Shown here: piece by piece, positions 15,413 to 23,965 of the stretch
How the letters are laid out: the number at the start of each line of letters is the position of its first letter
Position numbering within the stretch: position 1 is the stretch's first letter
Assembly: GCA_900554745.1 (NCBI GenBank)
Contig: USIU01000003.1
Location: 1-26,641, forward strand
DNA length: 26,641 bases
DNA from: an uncultured Leuconostoc sp.
GTDB taxonomy: Bacteria > Bacillota > Bacilli > Lactobacillales > Lactobacillaceae
Reading direction: 5' to 3'
The notes under the pieces: model-generated
The model's input: the letters and a program-made list of their open reading frames with translations, nothing else
The model's database searches: none
Told to the model about the DNA's origin: nothing
Program-made: the position numbers and the translations under genes

Positions 15413-15432
15413 CATTATAGGAAGTCATAATT

Positions 15433-16350
15433 ATGTTGAAATATATTCTCAAAAGACTAGGCTGGCTTGTCTTCACGCTATTCTTAGTCATTACAGCGAC
15501 GTTCTTCTTGATGCAAATCATGCCAGGAACGCCGTTTAACAACCCGAAGCTGACGCCAGAAGCATTGGCGCAGTTGAAGACAACCTATGGGTTAGACTTG
15601 CCATTGTGGCAACAATATCTCAATTATTTGGTTGGGGTTGCCCATGGTGATTTTGGTATTTCATTCCAATATCAAAACCAACCAGTTAGCATGTTGATTG
15701 GGCAACGGTTGCCAGTTTCGGCAGCTCTAGGGGCTCAAGCACTAGTTGTTGGTGTCATTGCTGGCTTGATTATGGGTGCGGTTTCAGCTCGTAACAAGAA
15801 CAATAAGATCGATGGCACATTGGGTGTTTTGTCAACGTTAGGCATTTCAGTACCAAGTTTCATTTTGGGAATTGTTCTCGTTTATCTTTTTGGCTTCAAG
15901 TGGCCACTTTTCCCAGTTTCTGGCTGGGGTGATTCGTTCTCACAAACTATTTTGCCAACCATTGCTTTGGCAGTGAGTCCAGCGGCGATTACCACACGCT
16001 TTGTGCGTTCAGAAATGATTGAATCATTGAGTTCTGATTACGTGCAATTAGCAAAAGCCAAAGGCTTAAGTGAGAAGGAAATCGTTAACAAACACGCTTA
16101 CCGTAACTCAATGATTCCGGTTTTGACATTGATCGGCCCCATGGCGGCTGGTTTGTTAACAGGCTCAACATTGATTGAACAAATCTTTTCGATTCCTGGT
16201 ATTGGGCAACAGTTCGTGTTGTCTATTCCATCAAAAGACTTCCCGGTTATCATGGGCACAACCATTGTCTATGCGGCAATGTTGATGTTGATGATTTTGA
16301 TTACAGATGTGCTCACGGCGATCGTTGATCCACGTGTTCGTTTGCAATAA
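15433..16350 (+). CDS. oppB: Oligopeptide ABC importer, permease B
   Basis: 305 residues, six membrane helices. The first helix follows MLKYILKRLGW, and LMQIMPGTPF is the conserved beginning of the OppB/DppB family. The coupling loop is YVQLAKAKGLSEKEI...AYRNSMIPVL (about 205-230). It forms the translocation channel with OppC. The ribosome site is AGGAAG about nine bases before the ATG. It is separated from oppA by 87 bases containing a large hairpin. Confidence 0.93.
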   Translation: MLKYILKRLGWLVFTLFLVITATFFLMQIMPGTPFNNPKLTPEALAQLKTTYGLDLPLWQQYLNYLVGVAHGDFGISFQYQNQPVSMLIGQRLPVSAALGAQALVVGVIAGLIMGAVSARNKNNKIDGTLGVLSTLGISVPSFILGIVLVYLFGFKWPLFPVSGWGDSFSQTILPTIALAVSPAAITTRFVRSEMIESLSSDYVQLAKAKGLSEKEIVNKHAYRNSMIPVLTLIGPMAAGLLTGSTLIEQIFSIPGIGQQFVLSIPSKDFPVIMGTTIVYAAMLMLMILITDVLTAIVDPRVRLQ

Positions 16351-16361
16351 GGAGGCTTATG

Positions 16362-17393
16362 ATGGCAGCAAATACTGAAGATTTTGTCATCGTTGGCGCA
16401 CAAAGCTCTGATGCCAACGAACATATTTCAAAGCCAGCCTTGTCATTTTGGCAAGATGCTTGGCGTCGCCTCAAGCTCAATAAGCTTGCGGTTGTATCCA
16501 TGTGGTTTTTAATTATTGTGTTGGTTTTCGCCGTGGTGTCGAATATTTTCGTCCCACAAAAGGCAGCCAACTCATTTAATTCTGATAAAGTCGGGGTGTA
16601 TAAGAACTTACCCCCAAACTCTGGTTTACCAATTCCTGGTTGGGACGGTAAAATCAAGGCGCCGGGAGACACAACGTCAACCAACGCCTATAGCGAACAA
16701 GGGGTACCGGATGGGGAAAAGTTTATCCTAGGTACCGATAACATTGGTCGTTCAATGGCCAAGCGTGTCACTGTTGGGTTGCGTATTTCATTGTTAGTAG
16801 CCATTGTGGCCACATTCATTGATTTGGTGATTGGTGTGGCTTACGGTGTCTTCTCTGGCTGGAAAGGCGGCTGGGTCGATAACGCGATGCAACGTATCAT
16901 TGAAATTTTGTCATCTATTCCGAACTTAATCATCGTGACGATGCTTGGTTTGTTGTTTGGTAGTGGGATTGCTTCAATTATTTTGGCCATTGCCATGACA
17001 GGTTGGTTAGGTATGGCGCGTCAAGTCCGGAACATGACGTTGTCATTAAAAGAACGTGATTACGTTTTGGCTGCCAAGTCATTAGGCGAAAGCTCATTTA
17101 AAATTGCGGTGAAACATTTGATTCCTAACATGGCGGGGACAATCATTGTGCAAATCATGATGACTGTGCCAAGTGCGATTATGTTCGAAGCGGTTTTGTC
17201 AGCCATTAACTTGGGTGTGAAGCCACCGACAGCATCATTGGGATCATTGATTGCGGATGCGCAATCAATGTTGCAATTCTATCCTTATCAAGTATTAATT
17301 CCTTCAGCCGTGTTGGTATTGATCTCGTTGGCCTTCATCTTGTTGGGTGATGGCTTGTGTGATGCATTTGACCCACGTGCGAGTGAAGATTAA
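16362..17393 (+). CDS. oppC: Oligopeptide ABC importer, permease C
   Basis: 343 residues. A cytoplasmic N-terminal stretch of about 30 residues, a first helix (VVSMWFLIIVLVFAVVSNIF), an extracellular insert, then the permease domain starting with LGTDNIGRSMAKRV (the conserved LGTDxxGRD-type motif, here with serine instead of aspartate) and the coupling loop YVLAAKSLGESSFKI. The second of two ATGs (16362) is preferred because it is six bases after GGAGG; 16359 would be only three bases away. It lies directly behind oppB. Confidence 0.92.
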   Translation: MAANTEDFVIVGAQSSDANEHISKPALSFWQDAWRRLKLNKLAVVSMWFLIIVLVFAVVSNIFVPQKAANSFNSDKVGVYKNLPPNSGLPIPGWDGKIKAPGDTTSTNAYSEQGVPDGEKFILGTDNIGRSMAKRVTVGLRISLLVAIVATFIDLVIGVAYGVFSGWKGGWVDNAMQRIIEILSSIPNLIIVTMLGLLFGSGIASIILAIAMTGWLGMARQVRNMTLSLKERDYVLAAKSLGESSFKIAVKHLIPNMAGTIIVQIMMTVPSAIMFEAVLSAINLGVKPPTASLGSLIADAQSMLQFYPYQVLIPSAVLVLISLAFILLGDGLCDAFDPRASED

Positions 17394-17408
17394 GAGGTGT
17401 GCAAGAGA

Positions 17409-18458
17409 ATGAGTAATCCGATATTAAGAGTTGAAAATTTGCACGTGAACTTCAACACGTATGCTGGGACAGTGCAAGCGATTCGTGATGTATCGTTTGA
17501 CCTAAACAAAGGCGAAACGTTAGCGATTGTTGGTGAATCAGGGTCTGGTAAGTCAGTGACAACTAAGACATTGATGGGGCTAAATGCCAAAAATGCTAGC
17601 ATTCCTGATAATTCACGCCTGTTGTTTAAAGACCGTAATTTGCTTGATTTGACAGAAGAAGAATGGCAATCCGTGCGTGGAAACGAAATTGCCATGATTT
17701 TCCAAGATCCCATGACGAGTTTGGATCCGACGATGAAGATTGGGATGCAGATTGCAGAACCGCTCATGAAGCATCGTGAGATGAAAAAAGAAGATGCGTT
17801 AGCCCGCGCATTGGAGTTGATGAAGGGGGTTGGGATTCCGAACGCCGAAGAACACATCAACGATTATCCACATCAATGGTCTGGTGGGATGCGGCAACGG
17901 GCCGTGGTCGCCATCGCCTTGGCGGCTGATCCGGAAATTCTAATCGCTGATGAACCAACGACGGCGCTGGATGTGACGATTCAAGCCCAAATTTTGACCT
18001 TGATGAAGAAGCTACAACGTGAAACATCAAGTTCAATTATCTTCATCACCCACGATTTGGGTGTCGTGGCTGGTATGGCTGACCGCGTTGCCGTAATGTA
18101 TGCGGGTAAGATTGTGGAATACGGGACTGTGGATGAAATCTTCTTTAATCCACAACACCCTTACACATGGGGCTTGCTTAATTCAATGCCAACAACCGAT
18201 ACCGAAGTGGGGACGTTAGAAGCGATTCCAGGAACACCACCGGATTTGTTGGAGCCACCAAAAGGGGATGCATTCGCACCGCGTAATGCTTACGCTCTGG
18301 CCATTGACTTGAAAGAAGAACCACCATTCTTCAAGGTGAGCGACACGCATTACGCTGCAACTTGGTTGTTAGATGAGCGTGCGCCAAGGGTAACGCCACC
18401 AGCGCAAATTCAAAAGCGTTGGGACCGTTGGCAAGAAATACAAGGACAGGAGGCTTAA
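17409..18458 (+). CDS. oppD: Oligopeptide ABC importer, ATPase D
   Basis: 349 residues. Walker A GESGSGKS (42-49), signature WSGGMRQR (from 157), Walker B ILIADEPTTALD (from 177), and the extra C-terminal oligopeptide-transporter region (QHPYTWGLLNSMP...). The cysteine pattern of the iron-sulfur motif found in some OppD proteins is absent here. ATG 17409 is chosen: GAGGTG lies about nine bases upstream, while the GTG at 17397 lies inside that site. It works as a heterodimer with OppF. Confidence 0.92.
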   Translation: MSNPILRVENLHVNFNTYAGTVQAIRDVSFDLNKGETLAIVGESGSGKSVTTKTLMGLNAKNASIPDNSRLLFKDRNLLDLTEEEWQSVRGNEIAMIFQDPMTSLDPTMKIGMQIAEPLMKHREMKKEDALARALELMKGVGIPNAEEHINDYPHQWSGGMRQRAVVAIALAADPEILIADEPTTALDVTIQAQILTLMKKLQRETSSSIIFITHDLGVVAGMADRVAVMYAGKIVEYGTVDEIFFNPQHPYTWGLLNSMPTTDTEVGTLEAIPGTPPDLLEPPKGDAFAPRNAYALAIDLKEEPPFFKVSDTHYAATWLLDERAPRVTPPAQIQKRWDRWQEIQGQEA

Positions 18459-18460
18459 TC

Positions 18461-19396
18461 ATGACTGAAGAAGCACCAAAGAAGTTAGTTGAGCTAAAAG
18501 ATCTGCAGTTGTATTTTAACCAAGGTAAGGCCAACGAAGTACGTGCAATTGATCATGTGAGCTTTGATATTTACGAAGGCGAAATTTTTGGCCTGGTTGG
18601 TGAATCAGGTTCTGGTAAGACCACAATTGGTCGGACAATTTTAAAGATTTATGAACAAACAGCTGGTGATATTTTATTCCAAGGAAAAGATGTCACGCAG
18701 TTGAAGGGAAAGCAATTGGCGGAATTCCGTAAGGATGCGCAAATGATTTTCCAAGACCCACAGGCCAGTTTGAATGGGCGTATGAAAGTGCGTGACATTA
18801 TTGCCGAAGGAATTGACGTCAATAAACTCGCCAGTTCTAAGGCGGAACGTGACCAAAAAGTGCAAGAATTGTTGGATTTGGTTGGTTTGAACAAAGATCA
18901 TGCTACCCGTTACCCGCACGAATTTTCGGGTGGGCAACGGCAACGTATCGGGATTGCCCGTGCGTTAGCGGTTGATCCAAAGTTCATCATTGCCGATGAA
19001 CCGATCTCTGCGCTGGATGTCTCGATCCAAGCGCAAGTTGTGAACTTGATGAAAGAGTTGCAAAAGAAGCACTCGTTAACTTATCTTTTCATCGCCCATG
19101 ACTTGTCAATGGTCAAGTATATTTCTGATCGTATCGGGGTGATGCACTGGGGTAAGTTACTGGAAATCGGGTCTGCGGATGCGGTTTATAATCACCCCTT
19201 GCATCCTTATACAAAGAGTTTGCTCTCAGCCATTCCAGTCCCTGATCCCGAAGTGGAAAAGGCACGTCAACCGTTGGAATACGATACAAGTATCGAAACG
19301 GATGGTAAAACACGGGAAATGATTGAAGTCAACCCAGGTCACTTTGTGTTGGCCACACCTGAAGAAGCGGCACTATATAAAGCGCAACAGGTTTAA
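18461..19396 (+). CDS. oppF: Oligopeptide ABC importer, ATPase F
   Basis: 311 residues. Walker A GESGSGKT (47-54), signature FSGGQRQR (from 155), Walker B FIIADEPISALD (from 175), and C-terminal HPLHPYTKSLLSAIP. ATG 18461 follows the oppD stop by two bases and has AGGAGG seven bases upstream; the in-frame frame extending into oppD is not used. It is the last gene of the operon, followed at once by a terminator. Confidence 0.93.
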   Translation: MTEEAPKKLVELKDLQLYFNQGKANEVRAIDHVSFDIYEGEIFGLVGESGSGKTTIGRTILKIYEQTAGDILFQGKDVTQLKGKQLAEFRKDAQMIFQDPQASLNGRMKVRDIIAEGIDVNKLASSKAERDQKVQELLDLVGLNKDHATRYPHEFSGGQRQRIGIARALAVDPKFIIADEPISALDVSIQAQVVNLMKELQKKHSLTYLFIAHDLSMVKYISDRIGVMHWGKLLEIGSADAVYNHPLHPYTKSLLSAIPVPDPEVEKARQPLEYDTSIETDGKTREMIEVNPGHFVLATPEEAALYKAQQV

Positions 19397-19402
19397 GAGA
19401 CT

Positions 19403-19446
19403 AAAAAAGCTATAACAACTGGTTACCGGTTGTTATAGCTTTTTTA
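19403..19446 (+). terminator. Strong terminator of the opp operon (bidirectional form)
   Basis: A helix of about 20 pairs: AAAAAAGCTATAACAACTGG (from 19403) with its complement ending in TTTTTT (to 19445), with one T-G pair and a three-base loop. The A-run on the 5' side would also serve the opposite strand. Confidence 0.95.
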
Positions 19447-19529
19447 TGATAGAAAAATGATAATAACGTGCGTTTAGTCGATAACTGGTGTATGATTGTA
19501 ATTAATTACTAATAAAAAGGCGGTACAAG

Positions 19530-21422
19530 ATGGTACGACAACAAGATGATTTTTATGATGCGGTGAATGGCGCTTGGGAAAAGACTGCGGTGATTCCGGA
19601 CGATAAGCCACGAACAGGTGGTTTTAGTGATTTATCTGATGAGATTGAAAAGTGGTTACTGACAGTGACGGCGGACTGGCAAGCGGGGAAAAACTTGCCG
19701 GACTCACCGATTTTGTCACAATTTATTGCGTATCATCGCTTAGCTTCTGATTTTGCGACCCGTGACCAACAAGGCACCCAACCCGTGCAAGCGTTATTGA
19801 AACAATATCAAAGTTACACTTCGTTTGCTGATTTTGCGCAACATATTGCCGAATTGGAAAAGCAAGGCTTACCCAATGCGCTGCCACTTGGTGTGGGACC
19901 TGATTTTAAAGATGCCCGGACCAATGTTTTATGGGCCAGCGCGATTAGTTTGGTCCTACCAGATACGACGTACTATGCACCTGGCCACGAACAAGGACAA
20001 GCCTTGTTAGCAAAGTTTCGGGCTGCGCAAACAGCCTTACTGCCAAAATTTGGCTTTTCTGAGGCAGAAGCGGCTGATTTGATTGACCGTTATCTGGCCT
20101 TTGATGCCCGTGCGGCTGCGGTCGTTTTGAGTCAAGAAGAAGGGCACGAGTATGCGAAGTTGTATCATCCGTATGCCTGGGCAGACTTTACAAAATTAGC
20201 CCCAGAATTGCCGTTAGACGCGATTTTAACCGCCTTGGTTGGTCAGACACCCGATCAAGTGATTGTGCCTGAAGAACGCTTCTGGGCGGCTGCTAACCAA
20301 TTCTTTTCGGAAGAGGCTTGGCCACTCTTACAAGCGTATTTGATTCTGTCTGTTGTCAATGATTTTACCAGCTATCTATCGGATGATGTGCGTGTGCTTG
20401 GTGGACAATATCAGCGTGATTTGACGGGCGCCCCGGAAGCGATGTCAGCGGACAAAGCGGCATTTTATTTGGCAGCGCGGCCATTTAACCAAGCGATCGG
20501 TTACTATTACGCCCAAGAAAAGTTCTCACCAGCCGCCAAGGCCGATGTTGAAGCCAAAGTGGCCAAGATGATTGAGGTGTTCAAGCAACGCCTACAAGCC
20601 AATGACTGGTTGCAAGCCGCAACCCGCGACAAAGCCATTACGAAATTAAATACCATCGTGCCACATATTGGCTATCCAGAACAACTCCCAGCCCGCTTAG
20701 CCAAAAAGGTGGTCCAACCGGGGGCGACGTTGCTCGAAACAGCGTTACAATTCCGACAAGTGGAAATCGCGCATGAATGGGCGCAGTGGCAACAGCCAGT
20801 CGATCGTAGCGAATGGCATATGCCAGCCCATCTGGTGAATGCTTACTATGATCCTCAGCAAAACCAGATTGTCTTCCCAGCAGCAATCCTGCAAGCGCCA
20901 TTTTATAGCTTGGCACAGTCGTCATCAGCGAACTATGGTGGGATTGGCGCAGTCATCGCCCATGAAATTTCGCATGCGTTTGATACGAATGGGGCGTCAT
21001 TTGATGAATTTGGGAGTTTGAAGGATTGGTGGACGGATGAAGATTTTGCCGCCTTTAAGGTGCGCACAGATCGGGTCGTGGCGCAGTTTGACGGCTTGGA
21101 TTCGTATGGGGCGACAGTCAATGGCAAACTCACTGTGTCTGAAAATGTCGCTGATTTGGGTGGCTTGGCGGCGGCCTTAGCGGCAGCTGCGCAAGAGCCG
21201 GATTTCTCCGCCACTGACTTCTTTGAAAGTTGGGCGACGATTTGGCGGATGAAGGCGCGACCAGAATATATGCAGCTCCTCGCGGCCTCAGATCCACATG
21301 GTCCAGCGAAATTGCGTGTGAACGTTCAAGTGAAGAATTTTGATACGTTCTTTGACACCTTTAACGTTCAACCAAATGATGGGATGTGGTTAGACCCAGC
21401 AAAACGGGTACAAATTTGGTAA
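19530..21422 (+). CDS. pepO: M13 family zinc metallo-endopeptidase (PepO type)
   Basis: 630 residues, the usual PepO length. Cuts oligopeptides in the cytoplasm; no signal peptide or membrane helix is seen. The zinc site is HEISH (478-482) with the third ligand and Asp in ENVADLGG (E538, D542). NAYYDPQQN and the C-terminal VQIW are also M13 hallmarks. The start has AAGGCGG ten bases upstream. It lies directly downstream of oppABCDF but behind its terminator, so it is probably transcribed from its own promoter (a TATGAT at 19491-19496 is a weak candidate). In lactococci pepO is linked to opp, and the same pairing here fits peptide uptake and breakdown. Confidence 0.93.
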   Translation: MVRQQDDFYDAVNGAWEKTAVIPDDKPRTGGFSDLSDEIEKWLLTVTADWQAGKNLPDSPILSQFIAYHRLASDFATRDQQGTQPVQALLKQYQSYTSFADFAQHIAELEKQGLPNALPLGVGPDFKDARTNVLWASAISLVLPDTTYYAPGHEQGQALLAKFRAAQTALLPKFGFSEAEAADLIDRYLAFDARAAAVVLSQEEGHEYAKLYHPYAWADFTKLAPELPLDAILTALVGQTPDQVIVPEERFWAAANQFFSEEAWPLLQAYLILSVVNDFTSYLSDDVRVLGGQYQRDLTGAPEAMSADKAAFYLAARPFNQAIGYYYAQEKFSPAAKADVEAKVAKMIEVFKQRLQANDWLQAATRDKAITKLNTIVPHIGYPEQLPARLAKKVVQPGATLLETALQFRQVEIAHEWAQWQQPVDRSEWHMPAHLVNAYYDPQQNQIVFPAAILQAPFYSLAQSSSANYGGIGAVIAHEISHAFDTNGASFDEFGSLKDWWTDEDFAAFKVRTDRVVAQFDGLDSYGATVNGKLTVSENVADLGGLAAALAAAAQEPDFSATDFFESWATIWRMKARPEYMQLLAASDPHGPAKLRVNVQVKNFDTFFDTFNVQPNDGMWLDPAKRVQIW

Positions 21423-21438
21423 TGAATAAGAATCCGAC

Positions 21439-21470
21439 AACGTGCTGATCAACGATGAGCACGTTTTTTT
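21439..21470 (+). terminator. Terminator of pepO
   Basis: AACGTGCT (21439-21446) pairs with AGCACGTT (21458-21465), followed by a run of T to 21470. Confidence 0.92.
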
Positions 21471-21519
21471 GTGGTGACTCGCTGCGTTGACCGCCACGTG
21501 AGAAATCGTGATTAAATTC

Positions 21520-21528
21520 TGATACAAT
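21520..21528 (+). promoter_or_regulatory. Extended -10 promoter of the TSUP permease gene
   Basis: TGATACAAT, identical to the element before the ydcF-like gene, but here about 35 bases before the start codon, so a normal leader is expected. Confidence 0.6.
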
Positions 21529-21563
21529 AGTGTGTATTGATTTTTTGAAACGAGTAAGACACG

Positions 21564-22457
21564 ATGTATGAAAAAATAATCCTATTAAGTATTCAAATTT
21601 TATTAATCACGGTGATGGTGTTGATGATTGGGCTCATCGTTCGGGCCTATTTGAAACAAAAAAAGCCGATTTTTCAGCGTTTTGGGCTGGGGATGCTCAT
21701 TGGGTTTGTCACCGATTTTGGGGACACCCTTGGAATTGGCTCTTTTGCCACAACGACGGCCGCCTTTCGGGCAACACACTACCTTGATGATGATCGACAA
21801 TTACCAGGGACGCTCAATGCGATGCATGCCATTCCGGTCATGGTCGAAGCGTTATTTTTCATTACCGCAGTGAAAGTCGAACTCAGCACGTTGCTGCCGA
21901 TGACGACGGCCGCCGTTGTGGGTGCCTACGTTGGGACACACGTCACGAAAAATTGGCATGCCCCAACCGTGCAACGCGTGATGTCAGCGGCTCTGTTTAT
22001 CGCCGTTGTGATTATGATCATTCGGATGATCACCAATCCTGGGGCGGATAACGCCTTAACGGTACACGGCTTACATGGCTGGTGGCTCGTCTTAGGGATT
22101 GCATTTAATGTGGGCGTAGGGATTTTGATGACGATGGGACTGGGCAATTATGCGCCCGAACTGATTTTCTTCTCCCTGATGGGGGTTAACCCAGCGATTG
22201 CTTTTCCGGTGATGATGTTAGATGCCGCTTTGATTATGCCAACAACGGCTTGGAATGTGATCAAAATGGATCGTGTGTCATGGCGTGGTTTTGCCGGTGT
22301 CACGATTGGTGGGATATTAGGGGTGATTGTTGCGGCCAAGTTCTTTACGAGCATGGATGTGCAATTGCTAAAACTGCTCATTATTGTGGTCTCGCTCTGG
22401 ACAGCTGTTGGGTTACTCCGTGACTCATTTAAACAAAATTGGAAAAAAATCCACTAA
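21564..22457 (+). CDS. TSUP (TauE/SafE) family membrane permease
   Basis: 297 residues with about eight hydrophobic segments and a short basic loop (LKQKKPIFQR) after the first. The two-repeat arrangement and glycine-rich openings (LGMLIGFVTDFGDTLGIGSF and the later VGILMTMGLGNYAPEL) are typical of the TSUP family, whose known members move sulfite, sulfoacetate, taurine-related or other small organic anions. The substrate here is unknown. The ribosome site is weak (GAGTAAG). It stands alone between the pepO terminator and the tRNA promoter. Confidence 0.8.
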   Translation: MYEKIILLSIQILLITVMVLMIGLIVRAYLKQKKPIFQRFGLGMLIGFVTDFGDTLGIGSFATTTAAFRATHYLDDDRQLPGTLNAMHAIPVMVEALFFITAVKVELSTLLPMTTAAVVGAYVGTHVTKNWHAPTVQRVMSAALFIAVVIMIIRMITNPGADNALTVHGLHGWWLVLGIAFNVGVGILMTMGLGNYAPELIFFSLMGVNPAIAFPVMMLDAALIMPTTAWNVIKMDRVSWRGFAGVTIGGILGVIVAAKFFTSMDVQLLKLLIIVVSLWTAVGLLRDSFKQNWKKIH

Positions 22458-22462
22458 AGGGG

Positions 22463-22491
22463 TTGTCAAGGTCTCAAATATTTGTTATTAT
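22463..22491 (+). promoter_or_regulatory. Promoter of the tRNA-Tyr/tRNA-Gln unit
   Basis: TTGTCA (22463-22468), 17-base spacer, TATTAT (22486-22491), overlapped by a TATAAT at 22489-22494. It lies about 20 bases before tRNA-Tyr. Confidence 0.75.
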
Positions 22492-22511
22492 AATATAGTT
22501 GTTTGAGACAT

Positions 22512-22594
22512 GGGAGTGTAGCGAAGTCTGGCTAAACGCGACGGACTGTAACTCCGTTCCTTCGGGTTCGTAGGTTCGAATCCTACCGCTCCCA
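22512..22594 (+). tRNA. tRNA-Tyr (anticodon GUA)
   Basis: 83 bases with long variable arm as expected for bacterial tRNA-Tyr. The acceptor stem GGGAGTG pairs with CGCTCCC, discriminator A, anticodon loop ACTGTAACT, T-loop GGTTCGAATCC. The CCA end is not encoded. Confidence 0.95.
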
Positions 22595-22632
22595 TAGCCG
22601 ATTAATAGTTAACGGCTGAATAAATTAACTAT

Positions 22633-22704
22633 TGCCCCTTGGCCAAGCGGTAAGGCAGCGGTTTTTGGTACCGCTATGCGCTGGTTCGAATCCAGCAGGG
22701 GCAA
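22633..22704 (+). tRNA. tRNA-Gln (anticodon UUG)
   Basis: 72 bases. The acceptor stem TGCCCCT pairs with AGGGGCA, discriminator A, anticodon TTG in GTTTTTGGTAC, T-loop GGTTCGAATCC. The CCA end is not encoded. It is 38 bases after tRNA-Tyr and shares its promoter and terminator. Confidence 0.95.
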
Positions 22705-22710
22705 TCTTAA

Positions 22711-22744
22711 AAAACCTGCATACATCACGTATGCCGGCTTTTTT
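22711..22744 (+). terminator. Terminator of the tRNA unit
   Basis: CCTGCATAC pairs with GTATGCCGG (one mismatch) around a short ATCAC loop, flanked by A- and T-runs (T to 22744). Confidence 0.8.
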
Positions 22745-22760
22745 GTGATCAAGAGGGTAC

Positions 22761-22793
22761 AAAAAAACCTAGTCATCTGATGATCACTAGGTT
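22761..22793 (-). terminator. Terminator of gpmA
   Basis: Read on the minus strand, AACCTAGT pairs with ACTAGGTT (22766-22793) and runs into seven T (22761-22767), just after the gpmA stop. Confidence 0.9.
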
Positions 22794-22800
22794 AGAAAGA

Positions 22801-23514
22801 TTACTTTGTCAAAGTCTTCTTAGAAATAACTGACAAATCATCGGCAAGGTCATAAACCAATGGTTGACCGTTAGCGATTTCAACATTCAAGATGTCTTCA
22901 TCTGAAATGTTTTCCAAATGCTTAACCAAGGCACGCAATGAGTTACCGTGGGCAGCGATGACAACGTTCTTGCCGGCCTTCAATTGTGGGGCGATGTCTG
23001 ATTCCCAGAATGGCAAAACACGTTCCAAAGTAATCTTCAAGTTTTCGCCTAATGGCAATTCACCTTCAGGAACATCGGCGTAACGACGATCAAAGGCAGG
23101 GTATGTCTTGCCTTGGACAGTCACTTCTTCATCGTAGCTATCCAACAATGGTGGCAAAACGTCGTATGAACGACGCCAGATGTGGACTTGTTCAGCACCC
23201 CACTTTTCAGCAGCTTCGGCCTTGTTTTGTCCTTGCAAAGCGCCGTAGTGACGTTCGTTCAAACGCCATGACTTCACTTCAGGGATGTACAATTGACCAG
23301 CTTCTTCCAAAGCATAGTGCAATGTTGTGATGGCACGTGTCAAAACAGATGTGTAAGCTTGGTCGAATTGGATGCCTTCGGCAGCCAACAATTCACCAGC
23401 TTCTTTTGCTTGGGCAACGCCCTTGTCTGACAACTTTGTGTCAATCCAACCGTTGAACAAGTTCAATGCGTTCCATTCACTTTGACCGTGACGGATCAAT
23501 ACTAACTTAGCCAT
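22801..23514 (-). CDS. gpmA: 2,3-bisphosphoglycerate-dependent phosphoglycerate mutase
   Basis: 237 residues. Glycolytic interconversion of 3- and 2-phosphoglycerate. The phosphohistidine motif is LIRHGQSEWN with H9; R60, E87 (NERHYGALQG) and H189 (AAHGNSLRAL) complete the active site. Length fits the cofactor-dependent family. AAGGAG lies about 12 bases before the ATG. Codon use is strongly biased, as expected of a major glycolytic gene. It is transcribed on its own, convergent to the tRNA unit, from an extended -10 promoter at 23556-23564. Confidence 0.97.
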   Translation of the reverse strand: MAKLVLIRHGQSEWNALNLFNGWIDTKLSDKGVAQAKEAGELLAAEGIQFDQAYTSVLTRAITTLHYALEEAGQLYIPEVKSWRLNERHYGALQGQNKAEAAEKWGAEQVHIWRRSYDVLPPLLDSYDEEVTVQGKTYPAFDRRYADVPEGELPLGENLKITLERVLPFWESDIAPQLKAGKNVVIAAHGNSLRALVKHLENISDEDILNVEIANGQPLVYDLADDLSVISKKTLTK

Positions 23515-23555
23515 GTGTGCTAAACTCCTTAATTTGTGTTTAATCTAACATATTC

Positions 23556-23564
23556 ATTATACCA
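23556..23564 (-). promoter_or_regulatory. Extended -10 promoter of gpmA, with palindromic spacer
   Basis: On the minus strand TGGTATAAT, a perfect extended -10. Directly upstream is the ten-base palindrome CGAAATTTCG (23565-23574). The -35 position falls in the T-run of the csp terminator. Confidence 0.8.
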
Positions 23565-23574
23565 CGAAATTTCG

Positions 23575-23609
23575 ACACAAAAAAACTCGCCGAAGCGAGT
23601 TTTTTGTGT
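23575..23609 (-). terminator. Terminator of the cold-shock gene (symmetric)
   Basis: ACACAAAAAAACTCGC and GCGAGTTTTTTGTGT form a long helix around a CGAA loop. It serves the csp gene on the minus strand and could work both ways. Confidence 0.92.
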
Positions 23610-23621
23610 TAGTTGCTAAGA

Positions 23622-23822
23622 TTACAACTTAACGATGTTTGCAGCTTGCAAACCGCGGTCTGAAGTTTCAACTTCGAATTCAACAGCTTGGCCTTCTTCA
23701 AGTGTCTTGAAGCCTTCGCCTTGGATAGCTGAGAAGTGTGCAAAGACATCTTCACCGTTTTCGCGTGTTACGAAACCGTAACCCTTTTCGCCGTTAAACC
23801 ACTTTACAGTGCCTTTTTCCAT
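23622..23822 (-). CDS. Cold-shock protein (CspA family)
   Basis: 66 residues, single cold-shock domain. The RNA-binding motifs KGYGFVTREN (RNP1) and DVFAHFSAI (RNP2) are present, after the family start MEKGTVKWFN. It is a nucleic-acid chaperone that melts mRNA structure. The start at 23822 has AAGGAG about nine bases upstream; the longer frame to 23918 is 5' leader, not protein. The gene has its own promoter, a leader of about 110 bases with predicted structure, and its own terminator. Codon use is highly biased. Confidence 0.96.
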   Translation of the reverse strand: MEKGTVKWFNGEKGYGFVTRENGEDVFAHFSAIQGEGFKTLEEGQAVEFEVETSDRGLQAANIVKL

Positions 23823-23843
23823 GATATGTTTCTCCTTTGGTGT

Positions 23844-23889
23844 GCTCACCAATGTTGTAGTTTGTAACATAAATAATTGGTACTTGAGC
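23844..23889 (-). promoter_or_regulatory. Structured 5' leader of the cold-shock gene
   Basis: In the minus-strand RNA, ACCAAT pairs with ATTGGT and, across a four-base bulge (AAGT), GCTC pairs with GAGC, closing just upstream of the ribosome site. Structured leaders that respond to temperature are usual for csp genes; here the link is inference. Confidence 0.5.
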
Positions 23890-23937
23890 GCCTTCCGAGA
23901 AAAACAAATCAAAATCAATAACTTTTATTACAAGACC

Positions 23938-23965
23938 AGTGTACCATACTGTGTGGAATAAGCAA
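23938..23965 (-). promoter_or_regulatory. Promoter of the cold-shock gene
   Basis: On the minus strand TTGCTT (23960-23965), 16-base spacer, TACACT (23938-23943) preceded by TGG (extended -10). Confidence 0.7.

Noticed and set aside
23823..23918. N-terminal extension of the cold-shock protein to 98 residues
   Set aside because: The family start MEKGTVKWFN and the AAGGAG site place the start at 23822; the rest is leader RNA.
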